Positions 32,925 to 41,647 of a stretch of DNA of 64,000 nucleotides are shown here, in pieces. The first letter of the stretch is position 1. The number at the start of each line of letters is the position of its first letter. The notes under the pieces were generated by a model, which saw only the letters and a list, made by a program, of their open reading frames with translations, was not told the origin of the DNA and did not search any database. The position numbers and the translations under genes are program-made. The stretch comes from Pseudarthrobacter sp. NS4 (GTDB lineage Bacteria > Actinomycetota > Actinomycetes > Actinomycetales > Micrococcaceae), in NCBI RefSeq assembly GCF_024758005.1, contig NZ_CP103288.1:3286001-3350000 (forward strand), read 5' to 3'.

Positions 32925-35666
32925 TTAGACGCCGAACTCGTTGTCCGCGGTGTTGAGCAACCATCCGCCAAAGCGTGTGCCGTTCGGCTTGATGACCGGG
33001 TTACCCAGCGTGCTTCCGGCCTGCTCCAGGATGCCGATGCCCCAGGGGCTGGTCACCAGGATCTCCGCCCGCCCGTCCCCGTCGAAATCGGAAAGCGCAC
33101 CGGGGCGGTTGTCAGCGGTGTTGAGCAGCCACCCGCCAAAGCGCGTGCCGTTCGGCTGAATCACCGGATTGCCCAGGGTGTTGCCCTGTTGCTCGAGGAT
33201 GCCGATGCCCCACGGACTGGTCACCAGGATCTCCGCCCGCCCGTCCCCGTCAAGGTCGGCCACCGGGCCGAACTCGTTATCTGCCGTGTTCAGCAGCCAC
33301 CCGCCGAAGCGGGTGCCGTTGGGCTTGATCACCGGGTTGGCCAGGGTGTTGCCCTGTTGCTCGAGGATGCCGATGCCCCAGGGGCTGGTCACCAGGATCT
33401 CCGCCTGCCTGTCGCCATCGAAGTCGGCCGCGGGACCGAACTTGTTGTCAGCGGTGTTGAGCAGCCATCCGCCAAAGCGGGTGCCGTTGGGCGCGATCAC
33501 CGGATTGCTGAAGGTGTTGCCCTGTTGCTTCAGGATGCCGATCCCCCACGGGCTGGTCACCAGGATCTCCGCCCGCCCATCGCCGTCGAAATCCGCCACC
33601 GCAGCGATGTGATTGTCTCCGGTGTTGAGCAGCCACCCGCCAAAGCGGGTGCCGTTGGGCGCGATCACCGGATTGCTGAAGGTGTTGCCCTGTTGCTTCA
33701 GGATGCCGATCCCCCACGGGCTGGTCACCAGGATCTCCGCCCGCCCATCGCCGTCGAAATCCGCCACCGCAGCGATGTGATTGTCTCCGGTGTTCAGCAG
33801 CCACCCGCCAAAACGGGTCCCGTTCGGGGCGATCACCGGATTGCCCAAGGTGTTCCCTGCCTGTTCGAGGATGCCGATGCCCCACGGGCTGGTCACCAGG
33901 ATCTCCGCCCGCCCGTCGCCGTCGAAATCCGCCACCGGCCCGATGAGGTTGTCCGCAGTGTTCAGCAGCCAGCCGCCAAAGCGGGTCCCATTCGGGGCGA
34001 TCACCGGGTTGCTGAGGGTGTTGCCCTGTTGCTTCAGTATGCCGATGCCCCACGGGCTGGTCACCAGAACCTCCCCGCGGCGATCCCCGTCAAAGTCCCC
34101 TGCCCGGATACTCAGCCGTTTCATCCCCGTCAGAAGGTGTTTGGCGTCAGGCCGGTGGCCGATGCGCTGGGTGACGGGACGCGAGGGAGCTGCCTGTTGG
34201 GGCGATCCGAGCATCCTCAGCAGTGACCGGGCCCGGGCTGGCGTCAGGCGCAGCGGTCCCCGCCCGGTGGCGATGCCCTGCACAGCCGCCAGGGCGCCAA
34301 GCACAATGGGGGACGCGCTGGAGGTTCCGGCAAATCCGGCGGTGTACCGGCGCTGCGGATCGCCGCCCTGCAGGTCCCCATAGCCGGTGGTTACGACTTC
34401 CCGGCCCCAGCCCTGCGCGTCCACCCGGCTCCCGTAATTGGAATAATCCAGGCGCGACCGGTCCGGGCCCCAGGAACTGCCGTTGAAACCGGCCGGTGGT
34501 GCGCCCGCCCCCACCATGACAGCCCCGGACTGCGGGTTTGCCGTGTTGAACGGGTTGCGCCAGGTGGACGGGAACCCGCTCCGCGGGGTGTTGTAGACAG
34601 CATCATCAAGGTTCTGGAACCCGTTGCCGGCGGCCTCAATGACGATGATGCCGCGGTTGCTGGCTGCGCGGATGGCGGCAAACAGGTCCGGCCACCATTC
34701 CAGGGCGATCAGGCCCACATCCGAATTCGAATTGGTGTGGTTGGGTCCACCCAGTTGGCCTTCAAGGAGCAGGAAATCTCCCGGCCTCAGCCTGTTTGCG
34801 GCTTCGGTGATGGCGGTGGCCGCCGCCTGGGCAGTCCAGGACGACGCCGCCAGCCAGGCGTCGGCCGCAATACCAGTGACTCCCTTGGCATTCCGGTCTC
34901 CCCCGAGGATGCCAAAAACGGCGGTGCCATGGTCATTGGAGGCGTTGTTGGTCCCGCTGACAACGCCCCCGTTGTTGACGATCAGGTCCTCGTGGTCCAG
35001 CAGCCAGCCGTGCTCGCAGTCCACAATCCGCAGCCCGGCACCCCGGCCGCCTGCGATGGTCCAGGCAAACCGTGCGTCCACCCCGGCCGGCGGGGGATCC
35101 AGGTAGCCCTGGCGCGGAGTGAAGTCCGGGGTGGTGGGCGCCGGCTCCTCAGGCCTGGGAACCATCGTGTTCAGTGGAGCAGCCGTAGCCTGGATTGTCG
35201 GCAGCAGGATGGGCGGCCGCACGTACGCCCCTGCCACCCCGTCACTGCCCCGGAGTTCCTGCGCGATGGTCTCCAGCTCCTCGGCCGGGGCTTCGACGCG
35301 GAAGAAAGTCTGCAATTCCTCGTTGCTTTGCGTCCCCGGCACTGCCGGGCTGCCCTCGTCGATGCCCTCCGGGGTTTCCTCTGCCGGGTCCGACGGCGTC
35401 CGGCCGCTTTCAGCGAAAGCCTGCGGGAAGAGGGGGATTAGCGCAGCATGATGTGAACCCAATACATCCGACAGCGGCCCTGCCAGGGCGGAGAGCCCGG
35501 ATTCAGGCACCGGCCCTGGTCCCTCTTCTGCGGCAGCTTCTGGGACAGCTTCGGCAAGCCGGCGCGCGTTCCCCGGCTCAAGCACGACGATGAGCTCCGG
35601 CTCGGAACGAGGAAGTTCCCCCTGGCCTTCGCTGCTAAGTGTGTTCACGGCGTTTCTCCTGTCCAT
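32925..35666 (-). CDS. S8 subtilase with seven C-terminal FG-GAP repeats, no signal peptide
   Basis: 913 aa. The N-terminal 190 residues are acidic and unlike a signal peptide (MDRRNAVNTLSSEGQGEL). The subtilase domain has Asp216 (RIVDCEHGW), His246 (NDHGTAVFG), oxyanion Asn348 (AAGNG) and Ser449 (AGTSSASP), so the triad is complete. From about residue 523 there are seven 55-56-aa FG-GAP/VCBS repeats (DFDGDGRAEILVTSPWGIG), each with a calcium-type DxDGD loop, a fold used in binding to surfaces or partners. An 11-bp-period repeat lies 120 bp upstream. Probably a regulated protease acting in the cytoplasm or released by lysis; substrate unknown. Confidence 0.87.
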   Translation of the reverse strand: MDRRNAVNTLSSEGQGELPRSEPELIVVLEPGNARRLAEAVPEAAAEEGPGPVPESGLSALAGPLSDVLGSHHAALIPLFPQAFAESGRTPSDPAEETPEGIDEGSPAVPGTQSNEELQTFFRVEAPAEELETIAQELRGSDGVAGAYVRPPILLPTIQATAAPLNTMVPRPEEPAPTTPDFTPRQGYLDPPPAGVDARFAWTIAGGRGAGLRIVDCEHGWLLDHEDLIVNNGGVVSGTNNASNDHGTAVFGILGGDRNAKGVTGIAADAWLAASSWTAQAAATAITEAANRLRPGDFLLLEGQLGGPNHTNSNSDVGLIALEWWPDLFAAIRAASNRGIIVIEAAGNGFQNLDDAVYNTPRSGFPSTWRNPFNTANPQSGAVMVGAGAPPAGFNGSSWGPDRSRLDYSNYGSRVDAQGWGREVVTTGYGDLQGGDPQRRYTAGFAGTSSASPIVLGALAAVQGIATGRGPLRLTPARARSLLRMLGSPQQAAPSRPVTQRIGHRPDAKHLLTGMKRLSIRAGDFDGDRRGEVLVTSPWGIGILKQQGNTLSNPVIAPNGTRFGGWLLNTADNLIGPVADFDGDGRAEILVTSPWGIGILEQAGNTLGNPVIAPNGTRFGGWLLNTGDNHIAAVADFDGDGRAEILVTSPWGIGILKQQGNTFSNPVIAPNGTRFGGWLLNTGDNHIAAVADFDGDGRAEILVTSPWGIGILKQQGNTFSNPVIAPNGTRFGGWLLNTADNKFGPAADFDGDRQAEILVTSPWGIGILEQQGNTLANPVIKPNGTRFGGWLLNTADNEFGPVADLDGDGRAEILVTSPWGIGILEQQGNTLGNPVIQPNGTRFGGWLLNTADNRPGALSDFDGDGRAEILVTSPWGIGILEQAGSTLGNPVIKPNGTRFGGWLLNTADNEFGV
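32928..34100 (-). repeat. Seven tandem 168-bp repeats encoding FG-GAP units
   Basis: Each unit encodes DFDGDGRAEILVTSPWGIGI, then NPVIxPNGTRFGGWLLNTxDN. Adjacent units are nearly identical in DNA, especially the two around 33440-33780. This suggests recent duplication or gene conversion, and copy number may vary between strains. The reading frame is kept throughout. Confidence 0.9.
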
Positions 35667-35785
35667 ACATCTGTTTCCCCTGGCACCCGGGCCATCGGGC
35701 CGGGTTCGGCGGCCACGCGCACGGGGCGGGAGGTCGCTTCCGCCTTTGCAGCGGAATCGTTCCAGGAACAGGCTGCCAAGGGGCG

Positions 35786-35804
35786 CGTTACTGCGCCGTT
35801 ACTG
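35786..35804 (-). promoter_or_regulatory. Candidate SARP-binding direct repeat, subtilase promoter
   Basis: CGTTACTG occurs at 35786 and again at 35797, an exact 11-bp period. On the strand of the subtilase gene it reads CAGTAACG-GCG-CAGTAACG, about 120 bp before the start codon. The same element, in the same orientation to the gene, occurs at five other promoters of the island. Confidence 0.72.
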
Positions 35805-35976
35805 GAAATTGAGGTCGCGGCTTATTACCTGAACCACCTCAGGAAATGTTCTTTTGCCTCACATTCTGGCCATCGTCATGGGCCTGGTGTTGTTCGTCCC
35901 CGCCGCCCTGGAGACTCCGTGGCTCGCGCACCTCGAACCCTAAAGTGTCTTCGCGAAGCTCATCGTGCGTGCACGC
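35805..35976 (+). other. Decayed region with a possible membrane-protein tail
   Basis: In one frame 35857-35943 reads PHILAIVMGLVLFVPAALETP, then WLAHLEP and a stop. It resembles the end of a membrane protein, but no start or upstream coding sequence is visible. Nothing else is recognised in this stretch. Confidence 0.25.
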
Positions 35977-36491
35977 TCATAGGCCGGCGAGTATCCTGGC
36001 TATCGGCTGCCCGACCGGGCCGAGCCAGGCGATCAGGGTTTGGATGGGCCCCCCGAGACTTGCAAGTGCACCTGCCGCACCCGCGATTTCCGTAATTTTC
36101 CTAAGGGGGTCCACGACTTTCTCAGGCTCGGGATGTGTGCTGCTGACTTCCGCCTTTATGTCCTTGATGTGCCCCGATAGTGCCGCGAGCTGACTACTAG
36201 GGAGGCCTTCCCGCGTGCTGGTTCTCTACCTCGTATTGACCCTGTATGCGCACTTCGCGCGGCCGTGGACGCGGTTCCCCCTGAACGGGCAGGGCAGCCG
36301 TGGCTTCCACGTTTTCGATACTGGAATCGTGCTCCGCCGAAGGAGACAACATCACCTGACCGGAGGAGAACCCGCCCAGATGCGAGACGTCCGTTGACGG
36401 CCGTTCCGGAGCTGGAGCCAAGATCCTGAACGGACACACGTCCGTCAGGGTGCACTGCCAGTGCCGCGTGCACCCTGCTCACGGTCGGGTC
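35977..36491 (-). pseudogene. FHA-domain protein remnant with frameshifts
   Basis: Reading leftwards from 36491, DPTVSRVHAALAVHPDGR, then VQDLGSSSGTAVNGR and LLRSGDVVSFGGARFQYR form most of an FHA phosphothreonine-binding domain, including the SRxH and SSSGT motifs. A stop lies immediately upstream and the 5' part is missing. Near 36250 the frame shifts, and a plausible tail continues in another frame (SSQLAALSGHIKDIKAEVSS, then VVDPLRKITEIAGAAGALASL) to a stop at 35977. It appears to be a broken member of the island. Confidence 0.6.
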
Positions 36492-36553
36492 TCACTGCCC
36501 ACGGTGCAGGCCGCCAGTCTGTGGAGCATGCTGGGCCGCGCTCCGGGGCCACG

Positions 36554-36571
36554 GTAACGCAGGAATAACGC
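36554..36571 (+). promoter_or_regulatory. Candidate SARP-binding direct repeat, SARP gene promoter
   Basis: GTAACGC at 36554 and ATAACGC at 36565 are 11 bp apart and lie about 170 bp before the SARP gene, suggesting autoregulation. Just downstream is a GTGCACTCGATGCAC palindrome (about 36579-36593) of unknown role. Confidence 0.68.
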
Positions 36572-36737
36572 GGCGGGTGGTGCACTCGATGCACGAAGGC
36601 CTGCACCACAGCGCGCAGGCCTTCACGGCAACGCGGCCTTAGCCAGAACAAGGGAGATCTGCCATGGGCATTGATGCGAGGTTGAATGTCGACTTTCTGA
36701 AGCGGGCGTGGTGAGGGCAGGGGAAAGGGGCTATCCC

Positions 36738-37535
36738 ATGGAACTGGGGAGCATCAAGTCCGGGGGGATCAGCACCGCTGCCAGGCCTGTTGAAGGGGGG
36801 ACGGCCGGGACGAGCCCCGGGCACTTCGGTGGGGCCGCACTGGAACTTCGGCTCCTGGGCGACTTCCGGCTGCGACTTGGCGGGACAACCGTGGACTTGG
36901 CCCCGCGGGCTGAGCATTTGCTCGCCTTCCTGGCGTTACGGAACGACCTGAGGCGAACCGCAGTCTCCGGGCAGCTGTGGCCCGACCTGGACGATGTGCA
37001 GGCGCGGGGGTGCCTGCGGTCGACACTGTGGAGGCTGCCACGGCCCGACGGGCTCCCGCTGGTGGCAGCATCGGGTGACAGGCTGTACCTGGCTGCCTTT
37101 GTGCAGGTTGATATCCTCTGGCTGCGCGAACGCCTGGATCAGTGGTTGTCCGGTGAGGCGCCCCCCGTGGAGTTGGGCCCGCTCAGCTGGGATCTGCTGC
37201 CCACCTGGTACGACGACTGGCTGGTCCTGGACCGCGAACGTCAGCGTCAGATCCGGCTCCACGCCCTGGAACGAATGTCCGCCTGGTACGTGGGCGCAGA
37301 GCGGTTCGACAGTGCGATAGAGGCGGCGCTGCAGGCGATTGCTGGTGATCCGTTGCGGGAGAGCGCGCACCGCTGCCTCATTCGCGCCCATCTGGCCGAA
37401 GGAAATGTGAGCGAGGCCCGACGGCAGGTGAACAGCTACGTGGGACTCCTTGCCGACGCTGGAATCCCGACTCAGCTCTCCGAACGCATGCACGAACTCC
37501 TGTTGACCGCCGCCGGCTCAGCCAGCGCCCGCTGA
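36738..37535 (+). CDS. SARP-family transcriptional activator (winged helix + BTAD)
   Basis: 265 aa from ATG 36738, with GAAAGGGG upstream; a frame from 36708 is also open. After a 30-residue leader, ELRLLGDFRLRLGGTTVDLAPRAEHLLAFLAL starts the OmpR-like DNA-binding domain of SARPs. The bacterial transcriptional activation domain follows (VDILWLRERLDQWL, LERMSAWYVGAERFDSAIEAALQAIAGDPLRESAHRCLIRAHLAEG). It is a minimal SARP with no ATPase. SARPs bind heptamer direct repeats at 11-bp steps; such repeats lie upstream of this gene and of the hydrolase operons around it, so it is the likely island activator. Confidence 0.85.
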   Translation: MELGSIKSGGISTAARPVEGGTAGTSPGHFGGAALELRLLGDFRLRLGGTTVDLAPRAEHLLAFLALRNDLRRTAVSGQLWPDLDDVQARGCLRSTLWRLPRPDGLPLVAASGDRLYLAAFVQVDILWLRERLDQWLSGEAPPVELGPLSWDLLPTWYDDWLVLDRERQRQIRLHALERMSAWYVGAERFDSAIEAALQAIAGDPLRESAHRCLIRAHLAEGNVSEARRQVNSYVGLLADAGIPTQLSERMHELLLTAAGSASAR

Positions 37536-37580
37536 AACCGTGAGCGCAATCCCAGCGGCGCCTGCAGGAAGGGGTCTGGT

Positions 37581-38525
37581 GTGCAGCCACATGCCGATGT
37601 AGCGATCATCGGCGGCGGGCCGGCCGGGCTGGCCGCCGCGCAGGTGCTCGGCAGGCAGCGCAGGCACGTGACTGTCGTCGACAATGGCCAACGGCGGAAT
37701 GCTGCCGCTTCGAGCGTGCACATGCTGTTGGGACGGGAGGGTATGACGCCGGCGGGGCTGGTTCACGCGGGCCACCGGGAGCTTTCAAAATTCCCCACCG
37801 TTTCACTCCTGCTGGCGGAAGCTACCAGGGTCCTCGTGGAGGATTCGACGTTCGTGGTGTCGACAGCAGGGCACACATTCTCTGCGGACTACCTGATCCT
37901 TGCCACCGGAGTTGTGGATCAGCTCCCCCTGATCCCCGGCATTGACGCGGCCTACGGCACATGGCTGTTCCACTGCCCGTTGTGCGACGGCTACGAGGTC
38001 AGGGATCAACCGCTGGTGGTGCTCGGCGGCACAGAACAGGCAGCCTTCATGGCCGCCTACGTGCATGACCGCATCAGCCAGGATGTACAGCTCTGCTGCA
38101 ACGGGGAGCAACGCCTATCCCCCGGGACACGAAGCAGGCTCCAACAAAACAACATCCGCATCATTGAAGACGAAGTCACCGGCATCCAGGCCGCCCGCAA
38201 CAGCTTGGTCCTGAGCATGGGAAGTATCACAACACTGACCTACCGTGCAGGCTTCGTCGCTGCCAAATACTGCCAGCGATCCCAACTGGTCCACGAACTC
38301 GGATGCACATTGCGGGACGATGGCCGCGTGCGGGTGGATCATTTCCAGCGGACTTCCGTGCCCAACGTCTTTGCCGTGGGGGACATGGCCAAGGCGTCAC
38401 CGGCGGGCGGGAACATGGCCTTCGTAGCCACTGCCATTGCCAGTGGCGTCACGGCGGCAGCATTCCTGGACGAGGACATCTTCGCGAGGAGTTGGGACAG
38501 CCAGGGAACCTCAGGGGAAAGCTGA
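37581..38525 (+). CDS. FAD-dependent NAD(P) oxidoreductase, thioredoxin-reductase-like
   Basis: 314 aa from GTG 37581 behind GGAAGGGG. It has a two-dinucleotide fold: FAD motif IIGGGPAGLAAAQVL, LILATGVVDQLP, NAD(P) region VVLGGTEQAA and the C-terminal FAVGDMAKA. HCPLCDGYE carries the CxxC of thioredoxin reductases. The family reduces thioredoxin-like partners or small electrophiles. It lies 45 bp after the SARP gene in the same direction and may be co-transcribed; a redox role in the island would be speculative. Confidence 0.82.
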   Translation: MQPHADVAIIGGGPAGLAAAQVLGRQRRHVTVVDNGQRRNAAASSVHMLLGREGMTPAGLVHAGHRELSKFPTVSLLLAEATRVLVEDSTFVVSTAGHTFSADYLILATGVVDQLPLIPGIDAAYGTWLFHCPLCDGYEVRDQPLVVLGGTEQAAFMAAYVHDRISQDVQLCCNGEQRLSPGTRSRLQQNNIRIIEDEVTGIQAARNSLVLSMGSITTLTYRAGFVAAKYCQRSQLVHELGCTLRDDGRVRVDHFQRTSVPNVFAVGDMAKASPAGGNMAFVATAIASGVTAAAFLDEDIFARSWDSQGTSGES

Positions 38526-38548
38526 ACTGCTGCTACGCCAACAAGGGA

Positions 38549-38740
38549 TCAGATATCGAACTCATTGTTCTTGGCGCCGGCCAGGAACGCACGCCATTCT
38601 TCCGCGGAGAACGCAATCCGGGGTCCTGGGTCCTGGGAATTGCGTACGAAAACCCTGCCCGCTTCAGGTAGCAGGGCAACCTCAAGGCAACAACTGTTGG
38701 CACAATAGGAAGAGCGTTCAAAGCTCAGTTCGTCATCCAC
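38549..38740 (-). CDS. DUF397 domain protein
   Basis: 63 aa. The DUF397 pattern is clear: FERSSYCANSCCLEVALL, then VRNSQDPGPRIAFSAEEWRAFLAG. DUF397 proteins are small actinobacterial regulators, usually next to an XRE-type helix-turn-helix partner. No such partner is present here, so this is a solo copy. Confidence 0.82.
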   Translation of the reverse strand: MDDELSFERSSYCANSCCLEVALLPEAGRVFVRNSQDPGPRIAFSAEEWRAFLAGAKNNEFDI

Positions 38741-38875
38741 TTCTACTCCCTTGAATGTTCGTGGCGCTTTAATTCGTGGGGGCCGCCTGTGCCGACCCAG
38801 GAGCGGCCCGGGTAGTTGCTACTGCTCCCCCGGGCCGTTGTGGAGGCTGCCCTGCAAAGGCGTGACGTCAGACGC

Positions 38876-39250
38876 TTACGGGAAGCACTTGCTTACGATC
38901 TGTTCGCCGCCGACATAGAGCTTGACACACACGCCGGTGGGAATGCCCCACTTGGTGCGGGTGCTCAAACAGGCGCGGACTGCGGTCCCGTTCCGGACAT
39001 CGAACGGCACCGGGACGCATACCTGCCCGATCCCCAGTGGAAGCTTCAGGCAAACTCTCTGGTTGCCGGAAACGACGGAAATGCAAGAGGCGCGGAGTTC
39101 CAGCTCGCCGCCATCCACTGCGGAGAGATCGGCCGCCGCCCGCGCATCCCTTCCTTCAAACGGCTGCCTCGCCGCCTCAAGCGTTGCCGAGACTGCCTGC
39201 TCGTCGAACTCGGAGTACTCTTCGTTGGTTTCAGTCGTGGCATTTGTCAT
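38876..39250 (-). CDS. Orphan six-cysteine protein, member of the hydrolase island
   Basis: 124 aa from ATG 39250, with AAGGGGAGAACC upstream. An acidic N-terminal half (MTNATTETNEEYSEFDEQAV) is followed by a region with six cysteines, mostly in hydrophobic strand-like contexts: RASCISVV, QRVCLKLPL, GQVCVPVPF, VRACLSTR, TGVCVKLYV, VSKCFP. I recognise no family and see no signal peptide. It is divergent from the M36 gene and has its own 11-bp-period repeat. An inhibitor, chaperone or effector role are all possible. Confidence 0.7.
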   Translation of the reverse strand: MTNATTETNEEYSEFDEQAVSATLEAARQPFEGRDARAAADLSAVDGGELELRASCISVVSGNQRVCLKLPLGIGQVCVPVPFDVRNGTAVRACLSTRTKWGIPTGVCVKLYVGGEQIVSKCFP

Positions 39251-39316
39251 GGTTCTCCCCTTCGCGCGCCTTGTGCGGACCCGAATTGACCCGCTTATGG
39301 CATGGTGCCAAGGGCT

Positions 39317-39333
39317 CGTCACCGCAGCGTCAC
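39317..39333 (-). promoter_or_regulatory. Candidate SARP-binding direct repeat, six-cysteine gene promoter
   Basis: CGTCAC at 39317 and 39328 is an exact 11-bp repeat. On the minus strand it reads GTGACG-CTGCG-GTGACG, 67-83 bp before the start codon of the divergent gene. One base differs from the GTAACG form at the other sites. Confidence 0.6.
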
Positions 39334-39376
39334 GTCCCAACCACGGTGGTCCGGGCGGCATCCGGCATCCACACCG

Positions 39377-39405
39377 GTGACGCGAACGTGATGCTGATGT
39401 GACGC
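39377..39405 (+). promoter_or_regulatory. Candidate SARP-binding triple direct repeat, M36 operon promoter
   Basis: GTGACGC at 39377, GTGATGC at 39388 and GTGACGC at 39399 repeat three times with 11-bp period, 109-137 bp before the M36 start. The orientation to the gene matches the other sites. Confidence 0.68.
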
Positions 39406-39513
39406 GGACGCGGCAGACTTTTTTCTGATCACTCAGTCCTTGACCTGGGACGAGGCAGAGACCAGGAAACTACAGTGGTCAGGACCGGCCCGACCACTGA
39501 ATGGAGGTGGCAC

Positions 39514-41598
39514 ATGATCCCGGACGATTATCACGCCCTTTATGACCGCGGGGTTCAAGTAGCACGCAGCGCCGAACGGCCGTCCGCGGAGTCCACCACC
39601 AGCGGACGGGACCAGTTGTCCGCTGACGTACCGGACCTGGTCATCGAGGAGGATGAAACCACCGGGCTCCCCAACCGGATCATCAGCCGGCAACCCAGCG
39701 GCCGCCTGTCTGCCCCCGGTCCTTCGGACCCGGGTGAAGCTGTGCGTCAGTTCGTCCAGGACAGGCGTGCCGTCTGGAACCTCGCGGAAGAGGACGCGGC
39801 GGCTGTGGAGGTACGGTCCGTCAGCCGCACAGGCCTTAAAACGGCGCAGCTGCTCCAAACTGTCGGCGGGGTTGAAGTATTCAATTCGGACGTGACGGTT
39901 GCGCTCGATGACGCGAACGGCGTGATCTCATTATCCGGGCAGTTCTTTCCGGGGGCGGCCGTCGCTGCCCGGCAGTCCCGCGCTGCGCGGGCAAGGACCC
40001 CGGAAGATGCGATCGCCCGGGCAGCCTTCGACCTGACCCGGGTGGTTTACCAGGCCGCTGATTTTGTGCGTGCTGAAACGCAGCCGGACAGCGGTCCGTA
40101 CCTGCATTTTGAGTTCAGGGCCGGTGAGAACGACCCCCGGCCCCGGTTTGAGCGGCCGATCAGGCTGAAAGAGGTGATGTTTCCGCTGGGAAACCAGCAG
40201 TTCGCCGCCGGCCACTACGTTGAGCTGTGGATTGTCGGATTTCCAGCGTTCAGCTACGTCATCGATTCCGTGGAAACCCCATTCGTCCTGTTCCGCAAAA
40301 ACCTGTCCAGCGAAAGTGCCTCCTTCACCTATCGCGTGCATAACACCGGAGACACGCTGTTCAGGCCCCATGACGGGCCGGCTCCAGGGACCCCACACCC
40401 CACTGGGAAACCGGACGGCTTCCAGGCAGACACGGTCGCGGAACGTCTGGTCACGCTGGAGAGCCTCCCGGGCCGGGACCCATGGCTTCCACCGGAGGCA
40501 ACCACAACCCAGGGAAACAACTGCGTCGCCTACGCCGACCTGAAGGCGCCAACGGGACTGGACCACGGCGATATGTTGGGAAAGATTTCCGGACCCGGCA
40601 CCTTCGACTACACCTACGACCACACCCGGGACGCCAGCGACCCGACAAACCTCCAGAACAGCCTTGTGGGCATGTTCTTCCACGTCAACTGGCTCCACGA
40701 CCGCTGGTACGACGCCGGCTTCGACGAGGCGGCCGGGAACTCCCAGGCTGACAACTTTGGCCGCGGCGGCATCGGAGGCGATCCGATCCTGGCCGAAGGC
40801 CACGATTTCAGCGGCACAGACAACGCGAACATGTCCACCCCGGCAGACGGGGCAAGCCCCCGCATGCAGATGTACGAGTTCCTCGGCCCGCAACCGGACA
40901 AACCCACCCGCACCAGCAACCACGAGGCGCTGATCACGTTCCACGAGATGGGCCACTACATCACGAACCGGTTAGTGGGGAATGCCAATGGCCTGACCAA
41001 CCAGCAAGGCCGCGCCATGGGCGAGGGCTGGGGTGACTTCTTCGCCATCTGCATGACGTCCCAACCCGACGATGACTTCACCGGCGGGATCTTCCCGGTG
41101 GGTGGCTGGACCGACTTCACCCCCACCTTCAACGACAACTACTACTACTCGATCCGGCGGTACCCCTACAGCGCGGACATCTCCAAGAGCCCGTTGACCT
41201 TCCGCCACATCAGCGCCGGACAATTGCTCCCGGCCGGTCCGCCCATCAGTCCGAACGCCGGCGGTTCGAACAGCGCTGTGCACAACGCCGGAGAGGTCTG
41301 GTGCGCAGCACTATGGGAGATCTTCGTGAACCTGGTGGCCAAGCACGGACACGAAGAAGCCGAACGGCGGATACTGCTGGACGTAGTGGGTGGCCTGAAG
41401 CTGACGCCGTCGCGGCCAACGTTCATCCACGCCCGCGACGGAATCATTTCGGCGGTAACCGCCCTCGACCCCGGGGACCTGCCCGAAGTCTGGGAAGGCT
41501 TCGGCAAACGCGGAATGGGAGTGGGGGCAGTTGCACCGGCTCAAAACTCCACCGACCTGACCGGTGTGGTGGAGAGCTTCGAGATACCGGACAATTAG
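39514..41598 (+). CDS. M36 fungalysin-type zinc metalloprotease, no signal peptide
   Basis: 694 aa from ATG 39514 behind GGAGGTGG. The first 70 residues are polar, then a fungalysin/thermolysin propeptide domain (FVQDRRAVWNL, QTVGGVEVFNSDVTVALDD). The M36 catalytic domain has the typical LHDRWYDAGFDEAAGNSQADNFGRGG region, zinc motif HEMGH at about 477-481 and the distal ligand in GEGWGDFF (Glu about 504). All key residues are present. Fungalysins are normally secreted; the lack of an export signal here is unusual. It is first of three closely spaced genes. Confidence 0.88.
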   Translation: MIPDDYHALYDRGVQVARSAERPSAESTTSGRDQLSADVPDLVIEEDETTGLPNRIISRQPSGRLSAPGPSDPGEAVRQFVQDRRAVWNLAEEDAAAVEVRSVSRTGLKTAQLLQTVGGVEVFNSDVTVALDDANGVISLSGQFFPGAAVAARQSRAARARTPEDAIARAAFDLTRVVYQAADFVRAETQPDSGPYLHFEFRAGENDPRPRFERPIRLKEVMFPLGNQQFAAGHYVELWIVGFPAFSYVIDSVETPFVLFRKNLSSESASFTYRVHNTGDTLFRPHDGPAPGTPHPTGKPDGFQADTVAERLVTLESLPGRDPWLPPEATTTQGNNCVAYADLKAPTGLDHGDMLGKISGPGTFDYTYDHTRDASDPTNLQNSLVGMFFHVNWLHDRWYDAGFDEAAGNSQADNFGRGGIGGDPILAEGHDFSGTDNANMSTPADGASPRMQMYEFLGPQPDKPTRTSNHEALITFHEMGHYITNRLVGNANGLTNQQGRAMGEGWGDFFAICMTSQPDDDFTGGIFPVGGWTDFTPTFNDNYYYSIRRYPYSADISKSPLTFRHISAGQLLPAGPPISPNAGGSNSAVHNAGEVWCAALWEIFVNLVAKHGHEEAERRILLDVVGGLKLTPSRPTFIHARDGIISAVTALDPGDLPEVWEGFGKRGMGVGAVAPAQNSTDLTGVVESFEIPDN

Positions 41599-41647
41599 CG
41601 GCCCACAGCCGCCACATTCCCTCCACCAGCCGATCACGGGGAGCGCC

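Noticed and set aside
32928..34100. CRISPR-like regular repeats
   Set aside because: The 168-bp units are contiguous, in frame, and encode FG-GAP motifs; there are no spacers.
32397..34226. 609-aa open frame on the plus strand
   Set aside because: It is antisense to the subtilase's FG-GAP repeats; its own repetitive sequence is the shadow of that array.
35846..36193. 115-aa open frame on the plus strand
   Set aside because: Composition and content fit no family, and it overlaps the decayed FHA-type gene on the other strand.
36421..36447. ACGGACACACGTCCGT palindrome as a regulatory site
   Set aside because: It falls inside the FHA remnant's coding sequence and has no second copy nearby; most likely chance in GC-rich DNA.
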